Below the pieces are notes generated by a model that saw only the letters and a program-made list of their open reading frames with translations, was not told the origin of the DNA and did no database searches. 64,000 nt of DNA from Phycisphaerae bacterium (GTDB lineage: Bacteria > Planctomycetota > Phycisphaerae > UBA1845): the NCBI GenBank assembly GCA_028289375.1, contig JANQQK010000013.1, positions 17,853-81,852 on the forward strand, written 5' to 3'. Made by a program: the position numbers and the translations under genes. This document shows positions 43,591 through 52,956 of the stretch, one piece after another. Each line of letters begins with the position of its first letter. Positions within the stretch are counted from its first letter, which is position 1.

Positions 43591-45093
43591 GTGTCGCAAA
43601 CGTTCCATTCACCGCCCACGATTGAAAGGCGTCGAACAGCCGTCGTACCCGTCCTGATCGCCGTCACCGCGCTGATGTGGACGGGCTGCGCCTCCAGCGA
43701 AATCGGCCTGCCGCCGATCGAGAACGACGTCGAAATCGGAAGCGAGTTCGCCGAACGCGTTGAATCGGAGATGGGCCTTTACGACGCTCCCGAATTGCGG
43801 GCGTACCTGCAATCGCTCGTGGAGCAGTTGACCCCGCATGCGCCGGACGATCGGTTCCAATACAAAATCGCCATCCTCGACCAACCCGAACCCAACGCTT
43901 TCGCCCTGCCGGGAGGGTTCCTGTACGTATCGCGCGGCCTGCTGGTGACGGCACGAAGCGAAGACGAGCTCGTCGGATCGATTGGCCACGAGATGGCGCA
44001 CGTGTATCGCCGCCACACCGCGCGGCAACTGGCCAAGGAGCGAATCGCGTCGCCATTCAAGCTTCCGGGCAAACTCGTCGGGTTCCTGATTCACGACGAC
44101 ATCGGCGACATGATCAACCTGCCCGCCAATCTGTTCGGCGGCGTCATTCTCAATGCATTCAGCCGGCAGGACGAGTACGACGCCGACGACGGCGGCATCG
44201 TCATATCGGCGTCCGCCGGGTATCGGCCCCGAGCGATGGGGGCACTTCTGTCCAGGATGGAAGCGCAATCGGAGCTGCTTAGTGGTCGACGCCGTCGACC
44301 CGGATTCTTCGACACGCACCCCATGACACCCAATCGTGTGCAGCGCATCGATCGCCGGTCGGACGACGTGGTCGCACCGACGGCCACATCCGCATTCGGA
44401 TCCGACAAATCCTACCTCGACCAGATTGAAGGACTGCTGGCCGGGGAGAATCCAGCGCAGGGCGTGCTCGTGGAGCGTTCGTACCTTCATCCGTCGATTG
44501 GCTATGTGGTGACGTTCCCCGACGGTTGGGCGGTGGCCAATGCCCCGGATGTCGCGATCGCCATCGCAGAGGAATCGGACGGCTTCCTTCTCGTCCGTCC
44601 TCTCGAAGATGGCGGTGAACCAACGGCCCTTGCCGAGGAGCGCGTTACCGAGTTGGACGAGGAATTCGATGTCACCCCCGAACGCAACGAATCGGTGAAC
44701 ATCAACGGTTGGCAAGGCCACATCGTGACGATTCGCGAAGAAGCACGTGACGGCCGATTCCTGGCATCATTTCTGTGGGTAAAGGCTGGTGACACGACGC
44801 TGCAACTTCTTGCGTTCGGCAGCGATCAGCACGAAGAGAAGATGGCCGAAGCGCTGACCAGCGTGCGACCCATGGATGTCGATGGCGATGACATGTTGTT
44901 TGTCGGTCGGGTGCAGATCGTTGAAGCGAAGGATGGCGAATCACTGATCGAGCTGGGTGCACGATCCGGCAATCGCTGGTCGCCGCGCATGACGGCCATC
45001 ATGAACGACCTATCGGTGGACGACGTGCTCTCGGATGGCATGCTGATCAAGACCGTGCGCTACGTGCCGTTCATCCCGTCGACGACGCGATAA
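43591..45093 (+). CDS. M48-family metallopeptidase lipoprotein
   Basis: 500 aa from a GTG at 43591 (AAGGA 8 nt upstream); frame open to 43495 but that part is not like a signal. Lipobox M-W-T-G-C (Cys near residue 28) then S-S. The peptidase domain resembles BepA/LoiP: E-P-N-A-F-A-L-P-G-G, L-V-G-S-I-G-H-E-M-A-H-V with HEMAH zinc motif, and third ligand Glu in F-S-R-Q-D-E-Y-D-A-D. D-T-H-P-M-T-P-N-R-V is the conserved family end. The C-terminal ~200 residues are a separate alpha/beta part with two similar strands (G-Y-V-V-T-F-P-D-G-W), possibly substrate binding. Role: outer-membrane protein quality control, by analogy. Confidence 0.92.
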   Translation: MSQTFHSPPTIERRRTAVVPVLIAVTALMWTGCASSEIGLPPIENDVEIGSEFAERVESEMGLYDAPELRAYLQSLVEQLTPHAPDDRFQYKIAILDQPEPNAFALPGGFLYVSRGLLVTARSEDELVGSIGHEMAHVYRRHTARQLAKERIASPFKLPGKLVGFLIHDDIGDMINLPANLFGGVILNAFSRQDEYDADDGGIVISASAGYRPRAMGALLSRMEAQSELLSGRRRRPGFFDTHPMTPNRVQRIDRRSDDVVAPTATSAFGSDKSYLDQIEGLLAGENPAQGVLVERSYLHPSIGYVVTFPDGWAVANAPDVAIAIAEESDGFLLVRPLEDGGEPTALAEERVTELDEEFDVTPERNESVNINGWQGHIVTIREEARDGRFLASFLWVKAGDTTLQLLAFGSDQHEEKMAEALTSVRPMDVDGDDMLFVGRVQIVEAKDGESLIELGARSGNRWSPRMTAIMNDLSVDDVLSDGMLIKTVRYVPFIPSTTR

Positions 45094-45117
45094 GCGCAGA
45101 CGGCAGGCGATCGCCCG

Positions 45118-45429
45118 CTACACATTCTTGTTCTGCTCGGTGAGTTGTTCGAGTACTTCCTCATATCCGGCGACAGCGTTGTCCTGAATGCGTTTGAAAT
45201 CTGCCAGCCACCGTCTGCCACTGTCGTTGGCGTGCATGCCGTGGGCGCGGAGATAGGACTCGATGCCCTTGCCGTGGTGGTAGTAGTTGCTGAGTTCGTA
45301 GTAGGCGACGAGTTCGAGGCAGTTTGCACAGCGGACGTAGACGACCGTCGGGCGGTTCGGCTCGCGACGGAGAATGTTGCGGACGTTGATCGACTTGCAC
45401 CGCTGACACGTCTGACGATTGACTTGCAT
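45118..45429 (-). CDS. Small zinc-ribbon protein
   Basis: 103 aa from the ATG at 45429, where AAAGGA lies 8 nt upstream; ATG 45438 is an alternative. Two cysteine pairs, C-Q-R-C and C-A-N-C, flank a beta hairpin (R-P-T-V-V-Y-V-R), the zinc-ribbon form. The rest is helical with Y-Y-E-L-S-N-Y-Y-H-H and a charged tail. No further domain; DNA or protein binding is only a guess. Convergent with the M48 gene 24 bp away. Confidence 0.75.
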   Translation of the reverse strand: MQVNRQTCQRCKSINVRNILRREPNRPTVVYVRCANCLELVAYYELSNYYHHGKGIESYLRAHGMHANDSGRRWLADFKRIQDNAVAGYEEVLEQLTEQNKNV

Positions 45430-45473
45430 CTCCATCATCCTTTCGCAACTCGGCCCGCGAATCTCCGAACAAC

Positions 45474-46847
45474 CTACAGAACACCCGACGCGTTCCACCA
45501 CCAGTAGCCGGCAGTAAACGCCAGCGCCACGCCGACCACGGTCAGCACCAACCCCGGTTTGATCATATCGCCGACCGTGATTTCTTCAGAACTGAATGCC
45601 ATCGCATTCGGCGGCGTTGAGACCGGCAGCGGCATCGCGAGCGAACAGGCGAATGCCGTCCCCACCAGAATCGGCGACAGGCCCTCGACGCTCAAACCCA
45701 ATATGATGGGCATGATCAGATTGGCGGTGGCGGTATTACTCATGACCGACGACATGGCACACGCGACGACGCCGAAGATCACCATCAGGCCGAACACGGA
45801 AACACCCGCGACCGGCAGCAGATCGATCAACCAATCCGCCAACCCACTTGCCGACATGGCCCTGCCGAGGCACAAACCACCGCCCATGAGCAGCAGAACG
45901 TCCCACGAGATGGCGTGCAGTTCCCGGACGGTCAGAATGCGTGATGCGAACAACACCAACACCGGAATCAACGCGACCGTACCAGCCGACTGACCATGCA
46001 ACGACGAGGTCATCCAGCCAACGACCGTCACGGCGGCGGTGGCCAACACGACGTAGAGCGACGCGCTGCGGTGCACATGAACCGTGTGATCGTCGGCCTG
46101 CAGATCCGCGTGCTCGCCCCGGTACAGGAAGAGAAGCACCCCCCACGCCAACGCGAGCATCACCACGACACCGGGTATGCCCATCAGCATCCAGGTTCCA
46201 AACCCTGGTGCGATGTTGATCTGGGCCATGTATTGCATCGCGATGGCATTGGGCGGACTGCCGATCGGCGTTCCGAGTCCGCCGACGTTGGCCGCGAACG
46301 GTACTGAGAGTACCAACGCCTGCCGGTATCGATCGCCGCGCGGCAACTTACCGATGATTGGGATAACGAGCGCGAGCATCATGGCCGCGGTTGCGGTGTT
46401 GCTCAACCACATCGACAGAAACGCGGTGATGACCATGACGCCGAGCATCAGATTCGGAATCGAATTGCCCGTCCTGCGGATCATCCACAATGCCAGCCAC
46501 TCATCGAGACGGAGTTTGTGCAATGCGGCGGACAGCACGAAACCCCCAAGGAACAGGAGGATGATGTCCGAGAAGAACTGGGCCATGAAGACCTCATTGG
46601 TGACGTGCATGTCGTCGGCGCGCATCGTCGGCGCCAGCCAGACAATGCTGAGGAACAGGACGAACATGCTCGTGACAAAGAGTGGAACAGCCTCGGTGAT
46701 CCAAAGCGTCGCGGCGGCCAGCAGTATGCCCAGGGCGACATATCCCGGTCGGGTCATGTGCCAATAGGCGAGGAAGTCATATCCCGCGCCAAGCAGGAAC
46801 AACATCACCAGAGCGATGGAGACGATCCGTCCGATGTGCTGTCTCAT
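45474..46847 (-). CDS. SLC13/DASS-family sodium-coupled anion transporter
   Basis: 457 aa. About eleven hydrophobic helices and two re-entrant hairpins carrying the repeated S-N-T motif: M-W-L-S-N-T-A-T-A-A-M and V-M-S-N-T-A-T-A-N-L. A-A-N-V-G-G-L-G-T-P-I-G-S-P-P-N-A-I-A and S-T-P-P-N-A-M-A-F supply the other substrate-binding elements. Family substrates are dicarboxylates, citrate or sulfate/phosphate; the sequence does not decide. Inner membrane. Ends 45 bp after the zinc-ribbon start; adjacent to pckA, which would fit C4-dicarboxylate uptake. Confidence 0.92.
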   Translation of the reverse strand: MRQHIGRIVSIALVMLFLLGAGYDFLAYWHMTRPGYVALGILLAAATLWITEAVPLFVTSMFVLFLSIVWLAPTMRADDMHVTNEVFMAQFFSDIILLFLGGFVLSAALHKLRLDEWLALWMIRRTGNSIPNLMLGVMVITAFLSMWLSNTATAAMMLALVIPIIGKLPRGDRYRQALVLSVPFAANVGGLGTPIGSPPNAIAMQYMAQINIAPGFGTWMLMGIPGVVVMLALAWGVLLFLYRGEHADLQADDHTVHVHRSASLYVVLATAAVTVVGWMTSSLHGQSAGTVALIPVLVLFASRILTVRELHAISWDVLLLMGGGLCLGRAMSASGLADWLIDLLPVAGVSVFGLMVIFGVVACAMSSVMSNTATANLIMPIILGLSVEGLSPILVGTAFACSLAMPLPVSTPPNAMAFSSEEITVGDMIKPGLVLTVVGVALAFTAGYWWWNASGVL

Positions 46848-46907
46848 GAGTCCCGGCGATGACCTCGTCTTCCATGCGGATCAGACCGATTGAATCGGCG
46901 AGCGTGT

Positions 46908-48494
46908 TCAGATTGCGGGACCGGCTTGACGGACGGCTTCATCGACGCCGGCTTCATAATTCTGGAAGTTCTCGCGGAACAGGCCGGCCAATTTCGTGGC
47001 GGTCTTGTCGAAGGCGGACTTGTCCTCCCACGTGTTCTTCGGCACGAGAATGTCCTTGGGCACGCCGGGACAGTCGGTGACCACGTCGAAACCGAACAGG
47101 CGGTCCGGCTCGACCGGGGCGGACTTCAGTGCACCGGAGTGAATCGCATCGACGATCGCGCGGGTGTACGCGAGTTTCATCCGTGACCCCGTACCATACG
47201 CGCCGCCGCTCCAGCCGGTGTTGACCAGCCAGACGTTTGACTTGTGTTCGGCGATCCTGGCGGCGAGCAGCTCCGCGTACTTGCCCGGATGCCAGACCAG
47301 GAATGGTCCGCCAAAGCACGGCGAGAATGTTGCCGACGGCTCGGTCACGCCGACTTCCGTACCGGCGACCTTGGCGGTGTATCCGCTGATGAAATGGTAC
47401 ATCGCCTGCTCGGGATTCAGTCGGCTGACCGGCGGGATCACGCCGAATGCGTCGCAGGTCAGGAAAATCACGTCGGTCGGATGGCCGGTCATGCATGGAA
47501 TCTGCGCGTTGCGAATAAACTCGATCGGGTAGGCGCCCCGCGTGTTCTGCGTCAGCGAGTCGTTGCTGAAGTCGACGCTGTGGTCATCTTCGCGATAGAC
47601 CACGTTCTCCAGCACCGAGCCAAACCGCAATGCCTGGAAGATGTCCGGTTCCGACTCCGGGGTCAGGTCGATCGCCTTGGCGTAACACCCGCCTTCAATG
47701 TTGAAGATGCCGTCGTTGGACCAGCAGTGTTCGTCATCACCGATCAGGTAGCGTTTGGGGTCGGCCGAAAGCGTCGTCTTACCCGTACCCGACAGACCGA
47801 ACATGATCGACGATTGGCCCGATTCCTGGTCGACCGTGGCCGAGCAGTGCATCGACAGGACGTCCTGCTTGGGCATGAAGTAGTTCATGACCGTGAAGAC
47901 GCCTTTCTTCATTTCGCCGGCGTATTCCGTACCGAGGATGACCATCTCGCGGGCACCGAGGTGTACATCGACGCTGGTCTTGGAGGTCATGCCGGTTGTG
48001 TGTCTGTTGGCCGGGAACTTGCCCGCGTTGAAGATCACCAGATCGGGTTCGGCGAAGTTGTCCAGTTCCTCCTGCGTCGGACGGATGAGCATTGTGTGCA
48101 TGAACAATGCGTGGTAAGGCCTCGTGCAGACGACGCGCACGTTGAGGCGATACTTTGGATCCCATCCGGCGAAGGCATCAACGACATAGAGTCGTTGCCT
48201 TGTGTTGAGGTAGTCGATGGCGCGTTCGCGGTTAACCTGAAAGACGGGTTCCTCGATCGCCATGTTCACGCTGCCCCACCAGACATCGTTCTCAGAGTCT
48301 GGATGACGGACGATGCGCTTGTCTTTGGGGGAGCGGCCGGTCTTGGAACCGGAGTACGCAATCAGCGCACCGGAATTCGCGATGACCGTCCCCTGCTCGG
48401 TCTTGATGGCTTCTTCATAGAGCGTGGCTGGGGAGAGATTCCGCCGCACGTCCTTAACATTGATTTCGTATTGTCCGAGATCCAAGTTTGACAT
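46908..48494 (-). CDS. pckA: ATP-dependent phosphoenolpyruvate carboxykinase
   Basis: 528 aa from ATG 48494 (GGAG 7 nt upstream). Kinase-1a P-loop G-L-S-G-T-G-K-T-T-L-S, kinase-2 type L-I-G-D-D-E-H, G-G-C-Y-A-K, substrate region S-G-S-K-T-G-R-S-P-K-D-K-R, and R-G-A-Y-P. It converts oxaloacetate and ATP to PEP and CO2, the first committed step of gluconeogenesis from C4 acids. Same strand as glpD and glpK upstream, 120 bp from glpD, so the three genes form a glycerol/C4 metabolism block. Confidence 0.96.
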   Translation of the reverse strand: MSNLDLGQYEINVKDVRRNLSPATLYEEAIKTEQGTVIANSGALIAYSGSKTGRSPKDKRIVRHPDSENDVWWGSVNMAIEEPVFQVNRERAIDYLNTRQRLYVVDAFAGWDPKYRLNVRVVCTRPYHALFMHTMLIRPTQEELDNFAEPDLVIFNAGKFPANRHTTGMTSKTSVDVHLGAREMVILGTEYAGEMKKGVFTVMNYFMPKQDVLSMHCSATVDQESGQSSIMFGLSGTGKTTLSADPKRYLIGDDEHCWSNDGIFNIEGGCYAKAIDLTPESEPDIFQALRFGSVLENVVYREDDHSVDFSNDSLTQNTRGAYPIEFIRNAQIPCMTGHPTDVIFLTCDAFGVIPPVSRLNPEQAMYHFISGYTAKVAGTEVGVTEPSATFSPCFGGPFLVWHPGKYAELLAARIAEHKSNVWLVNTGWSGGAYGTGSRMKLAYTRAIVDAIHSGALKSAPVEPDRLFGFDVVTDCPGVPKDILVPKNTWEDKSAFDKTATKLAGLFRENFQNYEAGVDEAVRQAGPAI

Positions 48495-48614
48495 TCCATT
48501 GCTCCAGCTGCATCGACGTTGCCAGTCTGCCAAAGGCGTATTCTACGCCCAACCTTGGCAGCGCGTCCAAGCGCAATCGGCGCGAATATGAACGATCGGT
48601 GTGGGCACTGTTCG

Positions 48615-50189
48615 TCATGGCGAGACCCGGCAGACATATCCGTCCGCGATGGCAGCGAATGCCCCCACCTGCGAAGTCGCCTGCATCTGATCCCATCCCA
48701 ATTCAGCGGCCATGATCTCGGCCACGAGCGGTGCCACCTCTTTCGCGGCTTCGGCGTCGAACAGCAACGACCGCGTCCGCCGGGCAAGCACGTCGTCGAC
48801 CGTTCGCGCCATTTCCCGACGACATGCCCACTGAACCTCGGCTCCGGTCAGGGTTAGTCGCGGATGCAATGGTCGGGCCATGTCGGCGTCCTGCTCGGCC
48901 AGCGTTTGGACGTGCGCGGCGTCTGAACCGTAGAAGGACATCGGACCGAACCGCTCGACGTCACCGTCATGCCCGTGGATCGGCAACGCCTGCGTCACGC
49001 ACTCCCGTGAATCGAGTCCGCCAAGCAGGATGGCCTGGTCCACGACGTCCTCGGCCATCTTGCGATAGGTTGTCCACTTTCCACCGGCGACCGTCATCAA
49101 TCCCGAGTCCGGGTCGATCAGAATTGTGTGGTCCCGCGACAGGGCAGCCGTGTTTCCCCCGTCACCAGCCTTGACCAGCGGACGGATGCCGGCAAACACG
49201 CTGCGCACGTCCGAAGGTGTGGCCGGTCGCGACAGGTACCGATTGGCCGTCTCAAGTATAAAGCGGATCTCCTCATCTCGTGGGATTGGCTCGAGATTGA
49301 CCGATTCGATCGGCGTGTCCGTAGTTCCCACGACGGCCACATCATGCCACGGAATCGCGAACATCACGCGTCCATCATCGGTGTGCGGTACCATGATGGC
49401 GGTCCTGCCGGGCAGGAACGAGCGATCCAGCACCACGTGCACGCCCTGACTCGGCGCGATGATCGGTGCAACGTCGCCTCGGTCCATGCGGCGAACCTGA
49501 TCCGCAAACGGCCCGGTTGCATTCACCACAACTCTTCCAGCCAGCTTGTGCTCGTCCCCCGATTCCGAATCCCGCGCAATCACACCAACGACCGCGCCGT
49601 CAACATCCTTGGTCAACGCGACCACCGGCATGTGATTTACGAGCGTCGCGCCCTGCTCATGGGCGGTCGTCGCAAGGTTGATGGCGAGTCGGGCGTCATC
49701 AAACTGCCCGTCGTAGTAGAGCGTGCCGCCGCGCAGGCCATCCGTGCGAATCGATGGAATCGCCTCGACGACGGCGTCGCGCCCCAAGTGCTTCGATCGA
49801 CCGAACCCATAGCGACCGGCCAACAGGTCATACACTTTCAGCCCGATGCCGTAGAAAGGCGACGCCCACCAATCGTAACTTGGTACCACAAACGGCACAT
49901 CGTGCACGAGGTGCGGCGCGTTGCGGAGCAGCAACCCGCGTTCCTTCAGCGCTTCCATCACCAGCGACACGTTGCCCTGCTGCAGGTAACGCACCCCGCC
50001 ATGTACCAGCTTCGTCGAACGGCTTGATGTGCCCTTTGCGAAGTCGGACTGATCGAGCAGCACCACGTCGAAGCCCCGAGACGCTGCGTCGACTGCCGTC
50101 CCCAAACCGGTCGCCCCACCGCCGATGATGATCATGTCCCACGGCGTCGCGCGATCACGGATCGTCGCGAACATCTCATCGCGGTTCAT
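48615..50189 (-). CDS. glpD: Aerobic glycerol-3-phosphate dehydrogenase
   Basis: 524 aa from ATG 50189 (a GTG one codon earlier overlaps the glpK stop). FAD-binding motif I-I-I-G-G-G-A-T-G-L-G; T-K-L-V-H-G-G-V-R-Y-L and then M-V-P-H-T-D-D-G-R-V are typical of FAD-dependent GlpD, with a C-terminal DAO_C domain (M-A-R-T-V-D-D-V-L-A-R-R). Oxidises glycerol-3-phosphate to DHAP and passes electrons to quinone at the membrane. Translationally coupled to glpK. Confidence 0.95.
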   Translation of the reverse strand: MNRDEMFATIRDRATPWDMIIIGGGATGLGTAVDAASRGFDVVLLDQSDFAKGTSSRSTKLVHGGVRYLQQGNVSLVMEALKERGLLLRNAPHLVHDVPFVVPSYDWWASPFYGIGLKVYDLLAGRYGFGRSKHLGRDAVVEAIPSIRTDGLRGGTLYYDGQFDDARLAINLATTAHEQGATLVNHMPVVALTKDVDGAVVGVIARDSESGDEHKLAGRVVVNATGPFADQVRRMDRGDVAPIIAPSQGVHVVLDRSFLPGRTAIMVPHTDDGRVMFAIPWHDVAVVGTTDTPIESVNLEPIPRDEEIRFILETANRYLSRPATPSDVRSVFAGIRPLVKAGDGGNTAALSRDHTILIDPDSGLMTVAGGKWTTYRKMAEDVVDQAILLGGLDSRECVTQALPIHGHDGDVERFGPMSFYGSDAAHVQTLAEQDADMARPLHPRLTLTGAEVQWACRREMARTVDDVLARRTRSLLFDAEAAKEVAPLVAEIMAAELGWDQMQATSQVGAFAAIADGYVCRVSP

Positions 50190-50192
50190 CAC

Positions 50193-51686
50193 TCAGTCTC
50201 CGGTTGCCCACCCCTTGCATCGCCCGACCGCTTCCTGCCATCGCGCGCGACGCCGCACTGCCTCTGCCTCGGACATCTGCGGCTCGAATCGCCGCTCAAC
50301 CTGCCACTGATCGGAGATTTCCTCCACGGACGACCAGAATCCCACGGCCAGACCGGCGATGTACGCCGCCCCCAACGCAGTCGTTTCCAGCACCGTCGGC
50401 CTCACAACCGGCACGCCGAGGATGTCCGCCTGAAATTGCATCAGGAGGTCATTGGCGGTTGCCCCACCGTCGACCCGCAATTCCGTCATCTTCGCGCCAG
50501 CATCATCCTCCATGGCCGTCACCAGATCAGCGACCTGAAATGCGATGCCTTCCAGCGCCGCCCGAGCAATGTGCGCCGAAGTCGTACCGCGCGTCATGCC
50601 GATGATCGCCCCACGCGCGTGCGGATCCCAGTGCGGTGCGCCCAATCCCGTCAGCGCCGGGACAACATACACGCCGTCGCTGTTCTCAACGCTGGCCGCC
50701 AACGCCTCGACGTCAGACGACGATTCAATCACACCCAGTCCGTCCCGCAGCCACTGCACGATCGCCCCGCCCACGAACACGCTGCCCTCCAACGCGTACT
50801 GCAACGTTCCTTCACGCTTCCACGCCACGGTCGTCAGCAACTGATTGCGCGACACCCGCGCTTCCGAACCGGTATTCATCAACAGGAAGCAGCCCGTCCC
50901 GTAGGTGCATTTGGCCAACCCATGCTCAACACACACCTGCCCCATCAGCGCCGCCTGCTGATCGCCAAGCACACCGGCCAACGGCACACCCTGCGCGCCC
51001 TCGATCTTCGATACCTCGCCATACAATTCGCCGCTTCCGCGCACCTCCGGCAGCATGCTCCGTGGGACATTCAGGATGCTCAGCAGTTCGTCGTCCCACG
51101 TTCCCTGGTGAATGTCGAACAGCAGCGTCCGCGACGCGTTGCTCGGATCGGTCACATGCACGGTCCCATCGGTCAGCTTGTACGCCAACCACGCATCCAC
51201 CGTCCCGAAGGCCAACGCGCCCGCTTCTGCCTTCGCCCGTGCGCCGTCGACGTTTTCCAGGATCCACGCCACCTTCGTCCCACTGAAATAGGCGTCCAGT
51301 ACCAAACCCGTCTTTGACCGAAATGTATCGACCAGACCGTCCGCCCGCAGACGCTCGCACATCCCCGCCGTCCGCCGATCCTGCCACACAATCGCATTGT
51401 AGATGGGGTCGCCCGTGGACCTGTCCCAGACGACGGTCGTCTCACGTTGATTGGTGATCCCGATGGCTGCGACGTCACCCGCCGCGATTCCACCGCCCTG
51501 CAACGCCTCTGTCAGCACATCCCTCTGCGACGACCAGATCTCAGCGGGATCATGCTCAACCCAGCCAGCCTGCGGGTAGATCTGCCGAAACTCCCGCTGA
51601 GCGACCGACCTAATGTGCCCAGCCTCGTCGAACACCACCGCCCGCGAGCTCGTCGTCCCCTGATCCAACGCGACAACATACGACAT
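50193..51686 (-). CDS. glpK: Glycerol kinase
   Basis: 497 aa, family-typical. FGGY fold: [12 protein letters not shown] near the N-terminus, [23 protein letters not shown]-x-T-x-x-N-D-L-L-type sugar-kinase signature [17 protein letters not shown] lies 5 nt before the ATG. Phosphorylates glycerol; product goes to GlpD. No GlpF facilitator in the window. Confidence 0.96.
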   Translation of the reverse strand: MSYVVALDQGTTSSRAVVFDEAGHIRSVAQREFRQIYPQAGWVEHDPAEIWSSQRDVLTEALQGGGIAAGDVAAIGITNQRETTVVWDRSTGDPIYNAIVWQDRRTAGMCERLRADGLVDTFRSKTGLVLDAYFSGTKVAWILENVDGARAKAEAGALAFGTVDAWLAYKLTDGTVHVTDPSNASRTLLFDIHQGTWDDELLSILNVPRSMLPEVRGSGELYGEVSKIEGAQGVPLAGVLGDQQAALMGQVCVEHGLAKCTYGTGCFLLMNTGSEARVSRNQLLTTVAWKREGTLQYALEGSVFVGGAIVQWLRDGLGVIESSSDVEALAASVENSDGVYVVPALTGLGAPHWDPHARGAIIGMTRGTTSAHIARAALEGIAFQVADLVTAMEDDAGAKMTELRVDGGATANDLLMQFQADILGVPVVRPTVLETTALGAAYIAGLAVGFWSSVEEISDQWQVERRFEPQMSEAEAVRRRARWQEAVGRCKGWATGD

Positions 51687-51869
51687 GAGTACCTCCGCAC
51701 TACCTTGCAGCCGATTGGTTGAGACTCGGCGTCAACCGCGAAGAATAGGGACTGCCCCTCGCCGAAACAACCGTCAACAGACGGTAGCGACCGTACCGCC
51801 GTTCGCCATGTCACGGCGCGCGTGGCATCCACAACGAGCAACGCGGCCGACAGATCCGCACGTGGGAAC

Positions 51870-51901
51870 AAAAAAATGACCATCCCCACTTGCGGGGATG
51901 G
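51870..51901 (-). terminator. Rho-independent terminator after the 51949-52956 gene
   Basis: On the minus strand CCATCCCC/GGGGATGG (51894-51901 with 51880-51887) closes a 6-nt loop and, 3 nt on, is followed by seven U (A-run at 51870-51876 on plus). It sits 48 bp beyond the stop of the dockerin-like gene and separates it from glpK. The rest of 51687-51948 is the glpK leader. Confidence 0.85.
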
Positions 51902-51948
51902 CCAACGGATCATGAGACGATCAGCGCGTACTGTTGCGCTGGGACGTA

Positions 51949-52956
51949 CTATTGAATCGGTTGCAAAGGCCCGGTGAACAGGGTCAGAAAGACGGCGTAG
52001 TCGTGCAAGTCCACGTCTCCGTCCTGATCGAAGTCTCCCGGGGAGAGATCACTCTCAATCTCGCAGCTCGATGAACACCCATCACCATTCTCAGTGTTGC
52101 CGTCGTCGCAGGATTCACCGCCATCGACGATGCCATCGCCACAAACTGGACCGGCCTCCAATTCCCAGTACATGATCATTTCGTCGACGCCGCTTCCGCC
52201 GATGTCGCTGCCATCGAAACCGGCGACGCCAACGCCAGCCAATCCCGTCTCGTCGGCGTCATCAATCGACAAACCGACGCAACCGAGAACCTCGCTGTCA
52301 TCGAGCAGGCAGAACCCCGAATCGACGACGTCAAATCCGGGAACATGCGGCAGGGAAATCCGATCCAGACCGGCTTGCCCCGTTCCAATATCCAACCGCC
52401 ACGAATGAAATGGCACACCATCCGGCGATGTCGCCCCTGACGGCACGATGTCCGACAGATCCGTCGTGAAGTAGTTGACTTGCACGAAGTTTGTCCCGAT
52501 CTCACCAGGACCAAGGTCGCCAGCCACGATGCCCATCTCCACGTTGGAAAGCATGTTCGGCCCCGCATCCTGCTGACCAGCCTCGAACGGGTGTACGTCC
52601 GGTTCGCCATCGATCACCCACCCGCCGCTCGTGTCTTGTGCACCACCGGTGGCTGAGAATGTCTCGCTTCCGCCAGCCGCCGATGCCGCGAACACCTGGG
52701 TTCGCACACTGACGAGCGGCACCGAGGGTCGTTTTGCGGTCGTCAACACGAACGGTGTGATCATGTTCGATCGGTTAACACCGTCCTCCCCGCGAGCCAT
52801 GGCTGACGGTGACCCGATGCATGCGGCACAGAGGACCGCACGAAGCATGAACGAGACACCAATGAGCGCGATGCCCTTCCGCACGCGGGACGTTGCCATG
52901 TTCATCGCATCGTCGGTCGCGTCGACTCCGCCTTGAATCGTCTCGCAATACTTCAT
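51949..52956 (-). CDS. Secreted protein with DUF4215 Cys-rich repeat and dockerin-like end
   Basis: 335 aa. Signal peptide not at the very start; a hydrophobic segment at ~28-48 may be an uncleaved or late signal. The middle ~200 residues are a beta-sandwich with no recognised motif. Near residue 275 the Cys-rich repeat C-G-D-G-I-V-D-G-G-E-S-C-D-D-G-N-T followed by G-D-G-C-S-S-S-C appears, then one EF-hand-like loop D-F-D-Q-D-G-D-V-D-L-H-D, half of a dockerin pair. Start codon overlaps the upstream gene stop (TAATG), so it is coupled to the lipoprotein before it. Confidence 0.75.
   Translation of the reverse strand: MKYCETIQGGVDATDDAMNMATSRVRKGIALIGVSFMLRAVLCAACIGSPSAMARGEDGVNRSNMITPFVLTTAKRPSVPLVSVRTQVFAASAAGGSETFSATGGAQDTSGGWVIDGEPDVHPFEAGQQDAGPNMLSNVEMGIVAGDLGPGEIGTNFVQVNYFTTDLSDIVPSGATSPDGVPFHSWRLDIGTGQAGLDRISLPHVPGFDVVDSGFCLLDDSEVLGCVGLSIDDADETGLAGVGVAGFDGSDIGGSGVDEMIMYWELEAGPVCGDGIVDGGESCDDGNTENGDGCSSSCEIESDLSPGDFDQDGDVDLHDYAVFLTLFTGPLQPIQ

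Noticed and set aside
48505..48525. TGGCAAC-GTCG-ATGCA upstream of pckA on the minus strand.
   Set aside because: Three mismatches, and the predicted start would fall after the ribosome site.
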